From Klebsormidium nitens (lineage: Eukaryota > Streptophyta > Klebsormidiophyceae > Klebsormidiales > Klebsormidiaceae): 64,000 bases of DNA. The stretch is from the NCBI GenBank assembly GCA_000708835.1, contig DF237259.1, positions 41,873-105,872 on the forward strand, read 5' to 3'. The notes beneath the pieces were generated by a model, which worked only from the letters and a program-made list of their open reading frames with translations, did no database searches and was not told where the DNA came from. The stretch's first letter is position 1. Each line of letters begins with the position of its first letter. Made by a program: the position numbers and the translations under genes. This document shows positions 11,112-23,800 of this stretch, one piece after another.

Positions 11112-14100
11112 TCAGTGCCACGCCGGAGCAGCCAGCTTCTTCTCGCGAAGGTCTCGGAGGAGCGCGCCCATCTCAACCTGAGTAGGAAGCAGCGAGAAGA
11201 ACATAACGAGACCAGAAAGACTTGCGACTTGCTTTCACCTCAGTTTGTAACGAGAGAACGCGCGGTACCGGATCATTGTGCATGCAAAAGGGTCCGTCCT
11301 CTGCAAGCAGGCGCGTCAACCCACAGCACGTTTGAAGAGCTTATCTGAAATCAGTGTCCTGGTTGTCGGCTTCAGAAGTAATAAACTATAATTGTACGAA
11401 TGCTTCACGAACAGCAAACCGTCTCTCGTCCCTCTCACGAACGCATGTGCCGCTCATGAAAACGTTGGCGAATGCCTTGATTCCGTGCACCGAAACATGG
11501 GACAAAGCATCCCCTCGAAATCCCATCTCACTGAAGAACTCTCTCTAGAAGGTAGAATCTCGACAAGAGGAAACCAGTCAGAAGCGAGGCAGAATTAGGT
11601 GACAGGTGAGAACACAGAAATAATCAACGGAACTGCAAAGCACACTCAGCACGACTAGAGGAGTGCATGGATTTACCGCAGTCGCTGCGCACTCGCCGCC
11701 TTTGTTTCCGGCCTTGCCACCCGCCCTATCGATCGCCTGCAAACCATGTCAAGTCAGTCGTTAGAAGCAGTTGAACAATCCAGGGTGATCTCGTAAACCT
11801 GCTACACCGTGAACACTGCAAGCAGAGAGCCAAGGATCCTTCTGACGCTTTCTGTTAAGTACGTCGGCATCGAAAGCTAACGCTGATTTGCGGGAAACTT
11901 TCACCTCAAAGCTTTCTCATGAGATCTGAGACTCCGAACGTCTGCAAATTGAGTTGCCCTCTTCGTGAGGGCTTGCGCAAAACACGAAAGGCCAGAGCGG
12001 GAGAACCAAAGGAAGGACGGCGAGCTTGAGCGGATTGTAAAGAAGCAAGTACGCTGCCAAAAAGCGTTCGTAAGTTGCTCAAGTATATCCTGCGCAGGCT
12101 CATGCTTGCAGGTCTAGAAGATTGTAGCAAAGGCCCTCGTCATGTTTAATTTGGACCAACGCTGGCTGTAGTTCTGAAAAGCAATGAATGTGCCTCTCTT
12201 GTCTCATCAGTCACTGTGGCTCCTGCGGGTCTCGAAGAAATAATTCAACGAATGAAGGAGTTGGAGGCACGTCACCTGCTCCATGGTGTCACATGTGAGT
12301 ACACCAAAGATGACTGGTACTCCTGCAAAGAAGCATCGAGAAGGAAAGCTGTGAACAGTCTGTGTCCAGAGAATGCTTGCTGGCTCGAAAAGCCTTCATG
12401 TCTTGTTGACAGGTTTCTGGAGAGTAGTGAGCAGTGCTCGTAAAGCAGATCGTTCGCCCCCATTACGTGGGCATCGTAACAAAGAAAGCTTTCGGCCTTC
12501 GTGCACCTGGGCGGCTGACCTGCTCGCTTAAATTCGGCTCCAGACACCAAACAACAGGTAGCAGAATACCCCGTGGTCGTCTGGCGCTCGTAGATAAGGT
12601 GCGCGTGTCTCAGCAGCGTCAACAGAGATCGATCCTAATCGCGTCTTTCTCACGTGCCCATTTTTATCAGGTCACGAACGGCCGTTCTCTGACATGCTTC
12701 CCTCTCTTGCTAACCCCCTCTGCACGACGCTCACCATAAAAGACAATTGGCTGCGGTCGTGACCCACTTGACGGACTGGTGAGTAGTCTAACCTGTGGCT
12801 GCAGACGCCCCTAGGATTCCGCTCGTCGCTCCGTTGACCACCGCTTCGTAGTGTGTCGTCGCCCCACGGATCTGCACGACAGTCCCAAATCGGTAAAAGA
12901 GGGCGTACTCATACGCATCTGAATGACGGCACAGAGCGACTGCCAGACGGTCGCTCTGCTCTCACGTTGCCGAAAGTCAAGTGTCTCGGTTTATGTCTCC
13001 AGGCGACACTGCTGAAATGGTCACCGGTGCTGACGTTGACGTCCGCCCCAGTGAACCGCCCTCTTTAAAAGGCGTCGACAAAGAACCACATCACTAGTCA
13101 GACCATTCTGAGCCTTGCTCATAAACTAGAACAAGATCTTCGGACCAATTTTAGCAAGGAAGAGCTTCAGAACGGAAGGTTGGGGTAATCATCAAGGTTC
13201 CAAGGTGATTGGTCCCCCCATAAGGTCCTCGCTTGGTGGAAATGCTCTCAGATTCTCTGGAACGGGCCCAAACAGAATCTCTCAAAATCATTATGTAATC
13301 TCTAGAAATCAGAATAAACTTCTCAAAAATCAGAACATAATCTCTAATAATCAGGACATCAGCGGCGACACTTACCACGGCTCCTATGCACAAAACCGCG
13401 TCAAACTTGCCGCTCTTGGCCATCGCCGTCGCGACCACCGGTAGCTCGAAACTGCCGGGGACCCACACGATCTAGAAAACGAACAAAGGAAAAGTGTCAG
13501 AGACTGAAGGAGCATTCATAGGCCGCAGAGAGTTCTGTGCCCTGGCTGAGCACTCTCCTTCGACACAAACGGTGAGAAATGGGGGTGAGATCAGAATCGT
13601 AAGTGAAGCTCACCCGTCGGAGAGCTCGAGACACATGCATAATACTAGTCTGGGCTATGGCTCACTTTGCGACTGGGACAGCAATGCAGAGTTACAGGAC
13701 AATGCAAACCTCGCATCAGAGAGGCGGAGCGTTTTTGTGCGCATTTGCGGTCAGCTGCACACGATTCGAAAGATTTCAGGTGTCCCTACAACTTTCTCCC
13801 TATCCGTACATAGTCAAGTGAAAAGACGTTCTGCTTAGCTGACCTGTAACCTGACTTCAGGTCAAGAAGACCACCATCAGTCTGCAAATTGTCTTTTGAG
13901 TCTGCTAGGCAAGTTCTTTTTTCGCATGGGCGTTTTAGCTTCTGTTCAAAGCTTTGCAAGTGATTCATGCCCAGCTGCATTCTCTTTTACCGTTTCAACT
14001 GGGTTTGTGACCCTTTGTACTCTCGGTTTGCACCAGGTTTGCTCTTATTCCAAGAGGTTTCTAGAGATAAGGTAAGGAAAAAATGGCCCATGCGACAACA

Positions 14101-15487
14101 AAGCAGTAACGAGAACCACCGGTTCTCTGATAAGCACACCCCCCTATTTGTTGACCACAACAAGGCTCCTGAAAGGGCTGGCCTTGCCAACAGATTCAAT
14201 CGTACCACTCTCTCATCAAAAACCAGCCTGAAAGTTGACCCTCAAAGGACCATGAGAGGTTACTTCAGGGGCACCCATTTCCTCCATGCCAAGACCTAGG
14301 AACATCTGGTGCCTAAATCTGCACAAATGTGATGAAGTCATCCTCCTTCGCAAGGTGACGGTTGGAGGACGCCCAAGATAACGTTCTCCAAATCTTGGCC
14401 CCAAGGATCAAGGGCTCTCACCTCGATGTCTTCATCTGCTGCGCCGTGCCTCCGGAACGTTTCCTTGGCGCCCTCTAGCAACAGCTTTGTGATAAAGTCA
14501 TTGAATCGAGCCACCACCTGCAACCAACGGACTTTTCTTTTTCTGTTCCATATTGACGCGTCCATTGCTGATGGTTTTTCCTTCTTCTCCGTTTGTCAAT
14601 TCCGGCGAAACATCTGAGAATCATCTGGACATCCCCCAAGCATGCAGTGATCAACACCACTCATTTCATCGGTGCCAGCAACGAGGCCTCGAGCCCCCAA
14701 GCCAAAGCAGGTCTGGGTCATTGAAGCAGGAAGTCGTCACCACTCTACCTGTGTTGCGGTCAACAACTGAGAGGAAAAGCGCCGAAATGATTTGCAAAAG
14801 CTACCACCGCCATCGAATCCTGTTGCAAGCTTACCACCGCAAATTTCAGGCCATCTGCAGACGCCTTGCCCGATGTTTCCCGAATGGCTTGACAAACTAC
14901 GCTTGATTGCTGCCCGCCCCTTCGATTGGCCGGTACTTCTAGAGCTTGCCGGCGCAGGTGACATTGACCTGTGTGGTGTGAAATCTTTTACTGAGGAAGG
15001 GTTTTGGTATGAAAGAGAAGCTAGCTTTTGGTGCACTTCAAAAGTGCCAATCTGGAGGAAAGTCTGCAATGTCTTAAAACCAATGGGATGATGATGGTCG
15101 AACATTGTTGACGCAAACACTCTTGGGTTCATTCAACATTCGACCAGAAGAAGGAGATGCCGGCAAAATGCGGTGGCAATGCGCATGATTTACCACCACC
15201 TTACAACTGTGAACACAAATGCAATTGAAGCAGACTCAAGTCTCCCTGCACTTATTCTGATACTCTTGGTGGTTTTGCACTCAATGATCATCACCTGCAG
15301 GCCCCGTCTGTGCTGCATTCTGACCCCTCAAAGCTCCAGAAAGCGCCTGCGTGTGGTGGTGTTTCCTGTTGCCAGCCAATGCAGGCGCGCTTTGTGATAG
15401 ACCCTGTTCTGCATTGCCACAGCGCTGCTTCAGGCGACCTAGAAAGACGGTGTGTAACGACTTCTGCGTGCAAGCAATGGCCTCCAT
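11112..15487 (-). CDS. COS1: 6,7-dimethyl-8-ribityllumazine synthase, organelle-targeted
   Basis: This is the penultimate enzyme of riboflavin synthesis. It condenses 5-amino-6-ribitylaminouracil with 3,4-dihydroxy-2-butanone 4-phosphate. Eight exons on the minus strand: 15295-15487, 14835-14968, 14422-14517, 13376-13471, 12793-12871, 12276-12322, 11677-11736, 11112-11177. All phases match and give 256 residues. The first exon ([18 protein letters not shown]) reads as a Ser/Arg/Ala-rich transit peptide, so a plastid location is likely, as in plants. The catalytic core is complete: [50 protein letters not shown] with the active-site His, [17 protein letters not shown], and [14 protein letters not shown]. 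The C-terminus [15 protein letters not shown] closes the normal family length. The gene is divergent from the M23 peptidase gene, 317 bp away. Plant riboflavin genes are usually single-copy housekeeping genes. Identification is firm; only the extent of the leader is inferred. Confidence 0.96.
13276..13358. repeat. Short A-rich tandem repeat in a lumazine synthase intron
   Basis: About four imperfect copies of a roughly 18-24 bp unit built on AATCTCTxxAAATCA follow each other just inside the intron after exon 13376-13471. The repeat is intronic and has no coding meaning. Confidence 0.75.
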
Positions 15488-15804
15488 GATCCAATTTGGA
15501 AAGCGCCCACACGTTGCAATTCCGCTTTGCTTTGAATTTATGTTCACCTTCCTTCAGACTGGTGCTCAAGTATTGGTGCTTTTGAGGTTTAGGAATTTGA
15601 GGTTTGAACAAACTTGTCCTCGCTCCGACTGTAAGTAGGGTAGCGCTGAAATGGGTTTGAACGGGGTTGAAGGGGAAACCCCAAAAGCCTTGAATCTCTC
15701 ATGGACAGCATGGGAACTTGTGCTGAGCAGCTTGCTGGCCTGCTGGAACAATTTCACTTTAATACTTAGTAGTAGTAATAGTAATAGGCGGAAAGACCAA
15801 CAAC
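15488..15804. promoter_or_regulatory. Compact divergent promoter of lumazine synthase and M23 peptidase
   Basis: Only 317 bp separate the two proposed start codons, so both 5' leaders and at least the core promoters must share this space. It contains a short ATACTTAGTAGTAGTAATAG run near 15760-15785. No TATA box is evident. Confidence 0.5.
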
Positions 15805-18800
15805 ATGGCGCCCTGGGATGTAATGCACCAGGCAGAACGCAACGCCAGTTCTAACCCTCTGCACGCTCTGGTCACTTGCTGCGAGATCCAGCTCCACAAC
15901 CTTCACAACAGCATGCGCACCTGGCAAAAGAGCTGGCAAGCGGGGCAGCATCCATTTGCAAATTTAGAGTACAGCGATGATGCTCCAGGGGCCTCATGGA
16001 ACGCCACTGATCGATCTGTCTCTGGACGTTCAGCGGAGCCAGGAAGCCGTGTCAAGGAGGGGAAAAGCTCGGACGAGATCTCGCCTTGTTGCATGACGAG
16101 AGGGGGCGGAAGTAGCGGCCGATCAGATCATTCACTTCGGTGGCGAAGAGAAGAACGATCCGCTTCTTTGGGAGCAGTAGAAGAAAAAGGTCGAAAAGGT
16201 CAGGCAAGGGGCGTTTTGAAAGGCATTCGTGGTCACAATGGAGGGGATCAAAGAAAGGGCAATCTTGACAATCAGGATGGGCAGCAACTGCAACTTGGGG
16301 CCGCCCGCCTCTCGTTACTTCCCTTTGCTAGCATCAATGTCCCCAAGATCCTAAACCCGCACCTCCTTGGGGATCCCCTCGCCAGCTGTCGCCACGCGGC
16401 GCCGCCAGCAGCGCAGCTCATCGACAGAGTCAAACAAGTGGCCAGTTCCGCCCTGCTCAAGAGATCTGCGGTCTTACCCGAACCTGATGTGAAGCTGTCA
16501 CATTGGGAGCCTTTTCAGGGGGACACCGTGGCGGTTTTAGTCACAGTGCCCCGACCCCGGGGGCTGATCGACCACTTTCATCTAGCCATGAGAAGACAAT
16601 TCCCCGCCCTTGGGCCGTTAGTTTCGGTGGCAGTTGAGAAGGAGGATGTTCCGGCGTTTCCCAGGGGGGATGACGGCAGCTGGCGGGCGTTGATACCGAC
16701 CACCCCCCTGGACAAGTCGGGAACGAGGGAATTGCAGGTAGTGCACTTTTGCCAGGAAGGACCAGGGACATGGTTGGTGCTGTGTATATCTGCTTTGCAC
16801 ACCTGCAAGCTTGATGTCACAGTATTTTCATTGCTTGCTTTGATGCAGGAGAGGGCTTGGGAGGATCTTAAGAGGGGGAATGCAATTGGTTGTCATACAG
16901 CACCTCTATGCTCAACCTTATCTTCTTTGTCCAGCAACTGTAGCTCTCCTCCATGATTCCAAACACCAAGTGTGCGGCGGGACAAGCGGTTCGCAGCCTT
17001 CTTTCTCTCCTCAGGGAATAACACTGTGCTTTCAGAAGCTGGCATTAAAGCAGCAAAGCGCGTTCAGGTGCGCTTTGTTTGGCTTGTGTTCTATTCTTGA
17101 AAGAGAAACTTGTTGGAAGAACCTGTTGGCAGCATTACTTTCAGATCGTAAGAATGCATGGAAGATTGGAATCTCTTGTCCTGACAGGTGCTTGTGCGGG
17201 ATGGCCGCCACTCTTTGTACGACCGGGTGATCTACCTGAAGAACAGGGACTACATCATTGAGAAAATTCGGTTGCCGGAGCGCAAGTCTGGGCTGATAGG
17301 TGAGTGAATTGTCCCTCAAGCTCAGATCTAACGTAGTTGTTGCTTGCACATGGCAAGATAGGATGGGGAGTCTTGAACATGGAGAACTTGGAGCATTGTG
17401 GCAGCTTCAGTGGCGGATGGTTCCGGGCCCTTGTCCCGTTCCTACTTTTTCTCCGAAATATGCTGAGAACCAAAGAATCTGTCTAGAGCAACACCTATGT
17501 TGGTGCGCCCTTACGATTACGATTAGGATAGGGATTACTAGAGGACTTCATATAAGAATGACATCAAAGTTTTTACGAACCGGAACTTCCGGATATGAAA
17601 ACCTGGCTCGTTTCAAGACCAGCGTGCTTCACCAACCATATGCGTCTGAACGAGCAGCCAAGTCGGAAGCCAAGCGATTGCTGTTTGCTCGCTTCAGCAG
17701 TGGCATCCGTTGTGCTTACGACCCTGCTACCGGATTCGTCTACGCAACTCCTTCTCTATCTACGTAAGCCACGAATGGATGCAGCGAACCTTCCAGATCA
17801 TCAGGTTGGTGACTGCAAAACGCCCGCTACTCGGCTTGTTGCTTTGGCAGTGAAGGTCGAATTGACAAAAAGACGAAGCTTGCGAAAGTGAATAGTTCAG
17901 CTTCGTCTTCCCTCCAGGTGGCGCAACCTCAAAGGAGCTAGCTGCGATGGGCGCCCTCCGGACGGTTCGGACGCCACGTCAGCTGTGGAGCGGTCCGTTC
18001 CTGCGGCCGTCCGTTGGCCACGTGACCACGGACTACGGCGTGCAGCGGTACTTCAACGGCCAGTTCGCGGAGGGGTGAGCCGGCTGAACGTCAAAGCTTT
18101 CCTGGCCTTCTCGAACCCGTTGTCTGTCTCATTTTCAGATATCGAAAACCAGCCCTATTTTGAAGGAAATATCTCCAAGCCTTCGTTTCCAAACTAAGGT
18201 CCATGTTGCCTTGTAGCACGTTGCGTTTTAGCTTCCTTCTTCCGCTTGGATTGCAATGATGGTTGAGAGCTCGCTTGCATACATAAAAAGCGGTTGGATT
18301 GGGGTGAAAGAGGTCCGAAGGCAGCATTCGCTGTTATTGGGCTTCTGCAATAGCCTGCTCGATCTGCACACGTTACCCGCTTGATCCTCAGGCCTTAGAC
18401 CCCTAGGTCTTCGAAGACACGATCTACCCATTCGTTTATTTGACTTGGCCATCAATGGCTTGAAACAACTCGCATGAGGTCAAAAATCTGCTTCTCAGCT
18501 TTCGGGAAGAAACTGCTTCTTTGAGCTTCCACCCATCGTCTTTAGAGCAGGACGAGGTCTCAAAAGATGATCAGTTTCTTGCAAGCAAAAGGGGCCCAGT
18601 CTAGTTGCTGTCGAAGTTTCAGGCAGATCCCACAGCCCCCGCAAGCCATTCGCCAAATCCTTAAGAATCGATTCGACAGAGACGTTTTCGGAGAAAAAGC
18701 CGCCGAACGAGTTTCTCTGCCTATCCTGACAAATCCTTCCACTGATTCGTCTCGGCGCCATTGACTACGGCGCCAAGATGAGCCGTCTAATACGAACATC

Positions 18801-20026
18801 CAAGGAAGCCCCAATCTCTTTCTTGCTGTCCTGCAGATGTTGATTTGGGCCGCTTGTCTCGACTTCAGAAGGTGCAAAGTACACGAAAAGCCTCCCAACC
18901 TAGTTCTTCATCTTTCCCCAGGTACTACCACCGGGGCGTCGACTACGGCGCCGCGACGGGCTCCCCAGTTGTGTCTCCGGCCGGTGCGCGTGTGGCTCTC
19001 GTCGGTCGGGAGGAGGACGGGTTTCGGTTACACGGTAACTGCCTCGGGTTAGACCACGGTCAAGGGGTGGTTAGCACGATGCTTCACTTGGACAGAGTTC
19101 ACGTGAAAGAAGGGGACGTCGTGAAAGCGGGACAAGTCCTCGGGACGGTTGGGGAGACGGGGATCGCAACGGGGCCGCATCTGCACTGGTAAGAAGCACT
19201 GGGCTGGTTAGACACTGTTATCAGCATCCTGCTTGATGATGGTTTGCGAACCATGCGGGATACTGATTGGGAGCGATTCTCCTACTGACAGGCCGAAGCC
19301 ATTCAGAAAAGTACTCCTTGGAATCCTACTTGAAGTAGAAGGTGTTGTGGAAGGAAACGTATTCTCTGTTTTAGTTGTTAAGCTCTTCCAAAACGCTGCG
19401 AGGGGCTGTTCCGAAGGTAAGCGTTCGTCGGTTTTCTTTCTCCATCGTCCTGCCCCTTTTTCGCCCTCTCTGGCTTCCCCTTTCTGCTGTTTCGTCCCTC
19501 CGAACACCGGACCCTGATCCTTCCCTCCGTCGCTACTATCGTGTTTTCATATCCTTTTTCCCTCGTGCTTTTGAGTCCTCCTAGGGAGGTTCTTTACCCA
19601 ATCTGTGAATCCTAATGCGGGTCGCCACAAGGTTTGTTTTCTGCTGAGCTCTCATAACGAAAAGTAATCCGTTTCCGATTTCGACTTTTTGAAGACGACA
19701 GTTTTTGCAGATTAAGAAGACCCTCAATATGGAGAAAGGGAGAATCTTTTGAGACAGATTTCAGATTGGAAAAAGGGCACAACCAAGAGATAGACCTTTG
19801 TTTGCGGCGCCAACCCTGTCGTCTCGGTGAGAATTGGACGCGTAGTGCGACGAAGAGGAGACGAAGTTTCTCATCTGGTGCACGCTGCGGCAAACTTCGT
19901 AAAGCTTGGAACTAAAAAGTGTTGCTGGTTTTGCCAAGAAACGGCATCTGTTGCTACAGGGGTTTGTACGTGAACGGAGAGTGTATCGACCCAGAGCAGT
20001 GGATGCAACCTCAATCCTGGTTGTAG
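15805..20026 (+). CDS. M23 family (LytM/lysostaphin-type) zinc metallopeptidase
   Basis: Exons 15805-16737, 17188-17299, 17918-18074, 18922-19188 and 19960-20026 join in phase to about 511 residues. M23 enzymes cut cross-links in bacterial peptidoglycan. The catalytic domain spans roughly residues 400-490. It shows the first zinc-ligand motif HRGVDYGA, the GSPVVSPAGARVALVG strand, the lid segment GLDHGQGVVSTMLHL, and the second zinc motif GPHLHW, so all expected metal ligands are present. Before it lies the usual accessory domain, starting near residue 225 (HWEPFQGDTVAVLV, then DGSWRALIPTT). The first 200 or so residues are low in order, with no clear signal peptide, and may hold an organelle leader; the start codon is the first ATG of the long open frame and is tentative. 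Some streptophyte plastids keep a peptidoglycan layer, so a plastid wall-remodelling role is a reasonable inference. The gene ends VNGECIDPEQWMQPQSWL then TAG. Confidence 0.9.
18745..18790 (+). repeat. Possible decayed copy of the edge of exon 18922-19188
   Basis: GACTACGGCGCC, the start of the zinc-motif exon, recurs at about 18760 in the upstream intron, with weak similarity around it. The spacing to the live edge is about 180 bp. The match is short and may be chance. Confidence 0.35.
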
Positions 20027-20897
20027 GGGGAAAACGCGCTCGTTATGTGGATTCTTCATCGTTAAATGTAGAACGAAACGCATGCAGAGCAGATTGTGCG
20101 GCTCACAAAATAGTAAGATCTGTAATAAGGTTTCCAAAGTCTCAGATCCTAATAGGTGCCCGACTTTGTCGTAAAAGCAGCACGCGCTTGGGGCTCTGCA
20201 GAGGTGATTACTAAGGCGGCTACAGCACACAGCGCGTGCTGCGTGAATTACGCAATGTGCACCGCACAATTGATCTTGACTCCCATCAGCTGGCATGAAC
20301 TGGGGCATCCAACAGAAAAATGAATCGCGGTTTGGCCGCGATGGCTGACCCGCCTACTTTTCCTATAAACATTTCCAGGTGTACTCTTGCTGTATAAATA
20401 TGCAAATCAGTCCATAGCTGTATACGCAAGTATGCTCCCGATTCGTGGCTGCGCATTTCCGCACACGCACGCTAGCTGCAACTTAAGCAGAAGCTTCGAA
20501 ATCTGGCATGTACGATCGCCAGAGAGGTGTTGTATTTGAAAGGTCGGACGCAGCCGGGCCCTTTCTGCGTTATGAGGCCGGCGCAGCACTCCGAGGTTCA
20601 GCTTGTGAATATCACCTACCCATGATCGTGTTTGTTACGTACTCTTTCTTGCACACCATGAGGATATGGCCGGCCCCGCATGTAGCCCTCCATCAGTGCG
20701 ACATGGCGCAGCACAATTGTGGGTCCACCGTCATGTTGCATCACTTTTGGAAGTATATACCGCGTCAGGTGGTAATTGTGAATTATATACACTTCGGGCC
20801 GACCTGGACAATTGGGTATGCGTCTTATAGGCCATTTAATCTCTCTACAGCGTGCTTAATCTGCTGCAACCGATAGAATAAGTTAAGTTAAACCGTA
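20027..20897. other. Intergenic: convergent 3' ends
   Basis: This region carries the 3' untranslated regions of the M23 gene (plus) and the ABC fusion gene (minus). A TATA-like TGTATAAATATG occurs near 20390, but no gene start follows it on either strand that I can support. No RNA gene is seen. Confidence 0.5.
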
Positions 20898-23800
20898 CTA
20901 GGCCGCATGCCCTGCCTCAAGAGTCCCCTTGAGAAACTGTTGGGAAAGCGTTTGTTGAGACGCAAACAACTCCTCAGGCGTGCCCCTTTCCACGATCCGC
21001 CCCTTCACCAGCAGACACACCTCGTCCGCAACCCGACGTATCTGCTCCACGTCATGTGACACCATTACCACCGTCATCCCGGTCTCGTCTCGTAACCGCA
21101 AAATCGTTTCCTCCACCAGTCTAGTTGCCCCGGGGTCTAAAGCTGACGTCGGCTCATCCAACAACAAGCACTCTGGTTGGTTGGCTAACGTCCTGGCCAA
21201 AGAAACGCGTTGCGCCTGGCCCCCCGAGAGCTGGGAAGCGGGAACGGAAGCCATACCGGGCTCTAAACCCGCTTTCTGAAGCAGGTCTTCGACCTGGTTA
21301 TCTGTTGATCGTTCGCCCCGTAACCGGGGGCCGTATCGCACGTTATCGGCGACCGTACCTGCAAACGAGGAACGACTGACGCGTCATCTCGAAAGTTGCT
21401 AAGGGGACTACAGAAGGCGATGGGCAGTTCTGTTGACATCAGGGGAAGAAACGCATACCACTTTTCAAGTCCCGTACGGAAGACGTGCACTCCACAAATG
21501 AGGTTTGAGAAGTTGACCTCAATCTTTGTCAGAGCCAGAACAACACTTGTGCGAGTCGCCAAGACCAACCGAACGGATCCGAGCAAGGTTGTTTCAAAGA
21601 CGGCTGGGTAATGAGCAGGATGGCGTCGATGAAGACTCCCCGACAATCTTCGAGGTTTGAACCTCACTTCGGAGACTCTTGGTACGCGCCTCGTTTTTTA
21701 TTATGTTCAGCAGAATCGCGCAAAGCCGTCCTTCTTGTCAGACTGCACAAATCCGGTAGGGGGTCCCGCAGTCTTCTCTCCACTCATATCCGTTTCATCG
21801 TGAGAGCATGCATAAATTGATAGCTGATAGCTTTTCCGAAAAACAAACAGCCAGGTTAACCTTTATCTTTAAGCGAAACAGACTTCATACTTATTCCGAA
21901 ACGGTTTGAGGACCGGCCACGCCGAGCTTACCGTCAAACAGCGCCGCAGTTTGGAACGGCACCCCAACGCGGCGCCGTAGCTTGACCACGTCTAGCGTGG
22001 TGACATCAACCAAATCAACCCCTCGTTAATTCTTAGAGGAAAGTCCAAAGAAGCGGCCCGGCCGAGCTTACCGTCAAAGAGCGCCGCGGTTTGAAACAGC
22101 GCCCCTACGTGGCGCCGTGACTTGACCACGTCCAGCATCATGACATCACATCTAACCCCCCCCTCGCTAGTAAACTCTTAGCGCAAAGTCCAATGAAGCG
22201 GCCAGGCCGAGCTTACCGTCAAAGAGCGCCGCGGTTTGGAACAGCGCCCCTACGCGGCGCCAGGTTTGGCCACGTCTCGGGTGACATCAACCACATTCAA
22301 CCCCTCCCGGTAGTTACTTCTCAGCGGCAAGTCTAAAGCTTACCGTCAAAAAGCGCCGCCGTTTGGAACAGCGCCCCAACGCGGCGCCGCAGCTTGACCA
22401 CGTCTAGCGCAGTAATATCATTCCCGTCCAGCAGCACCGTCCCTTTCCCAGGCTCCCACAACCGATTCATCGCCCTAAGAAGAGTGGACTTTCCGCTTCC
22501 GCTCGGCCCGATGAGCCCGACGATCCGCCCGCGGGGCACCTCGAGGCTGACGTCATCGAGGATGCGCTCCTGGCTTGATGACGTCAGCGAGAGGTTGCGT
22601 AACTGCAGCCGAGGCGTTTCCGTTTGTGCTGTTGGGCTGGTGCTGTGGCGGTTGGCTTGAGTGGCTTCGCGCTTGAGAACGTTGGGCGTCTTCGGGGTGT
22701 CTTCGGGGCTGGCAAAAGCAGAAAGAGAAATGACTTCGTCAATGAGAAGCTTATTAATCTCTTCGTTGAGCCCTTCAAACGCTGCAGGGAATGTACGTTG
22801 GCACTTAGGTGAAAGTGCCTGCCTTTCAATCCCTCGATTTAGTAGTTCACGGGATCATGCATTACAGACTTTGTTTGATCAAGCCGACGCCCATGTTACA
22901 ACAGGTTTTCGTCAGAAAGCATTGCAGTTGACGCACCCAGTCTGGCGTTACAACGAACTGAAAACGGGCCTGCAAAAGAACAAAAGTAAAAACAGATTCT
23001 CCTCAGTTCATTCATCCCACCTGCTTGCCGCCGGCCCGTCCGACATCAAAGACGGATCCAGCTGATACGCCGGGGTGAAGAATCTGCGCTGACTCAGATA
23101 CGCCGCAGCAAGCCCGCTAAACGTTGCGGCGCCCGTGAGCATATACAATACGACCATCTGTAATTGGACTGCTTCTAACGGCGACGCCCCGCCCATTATG
23201 AGACCGGTCATTGCGCCCGGGAGTGAGACCAGGCCGATTGTTTTCGCGGTGTCGATAATGGGGCTCATCCCGGTTCCGAGTGCGCGGCGCAGCTGTACGA
23301 GGCTCGCTTGGCGGGGGGTGGCCCCCTAGGGCCAGCGCAACTTCGACCTGTGTACCAAAAGACTCTTGCATAAAAAATGATGAGTTCTTTTGGTGGGGGG
23401 GTGTCTTTTAGACTAAAACGTTTTCGCCCCCAAAAGGAAACCAAATGGAGGTTTCAAACCAGCTGACGACAAGCGACGGTGATTGCCATGAGATGAAACG
23501 GGTGTTGACGAATGGTGTTGGCGATCAAACTTATTCGTCATCATAGGGAGCGGCTCATGAGGTTTACAAGTATTGAACTCTTTTGGAGTCGTCGATTGCA
23601 GTTGCACCTAGGTTGTCAAAATCCACACTTCCTGTCATATTCTGAAACCAAGTAGGAGGAGTTGTTCTGAAACTGAAGGAATCGTTGAATCTTCATGGTA
23701 TGATGTCCTTCCGAAAAGCATGTTTGTTATGGTGACCCTACGTGTCTGGGACACTCTTATCCAGGCTTGTGAGCCAGGCGACCAGCCAAAGTTCTTGCCA

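Noticed and set aside
20385-20405. TATA-like sequence TGTATAAATATG
   Set aside because: It lies between two convergent gene ends and no supported gene starts next to it.
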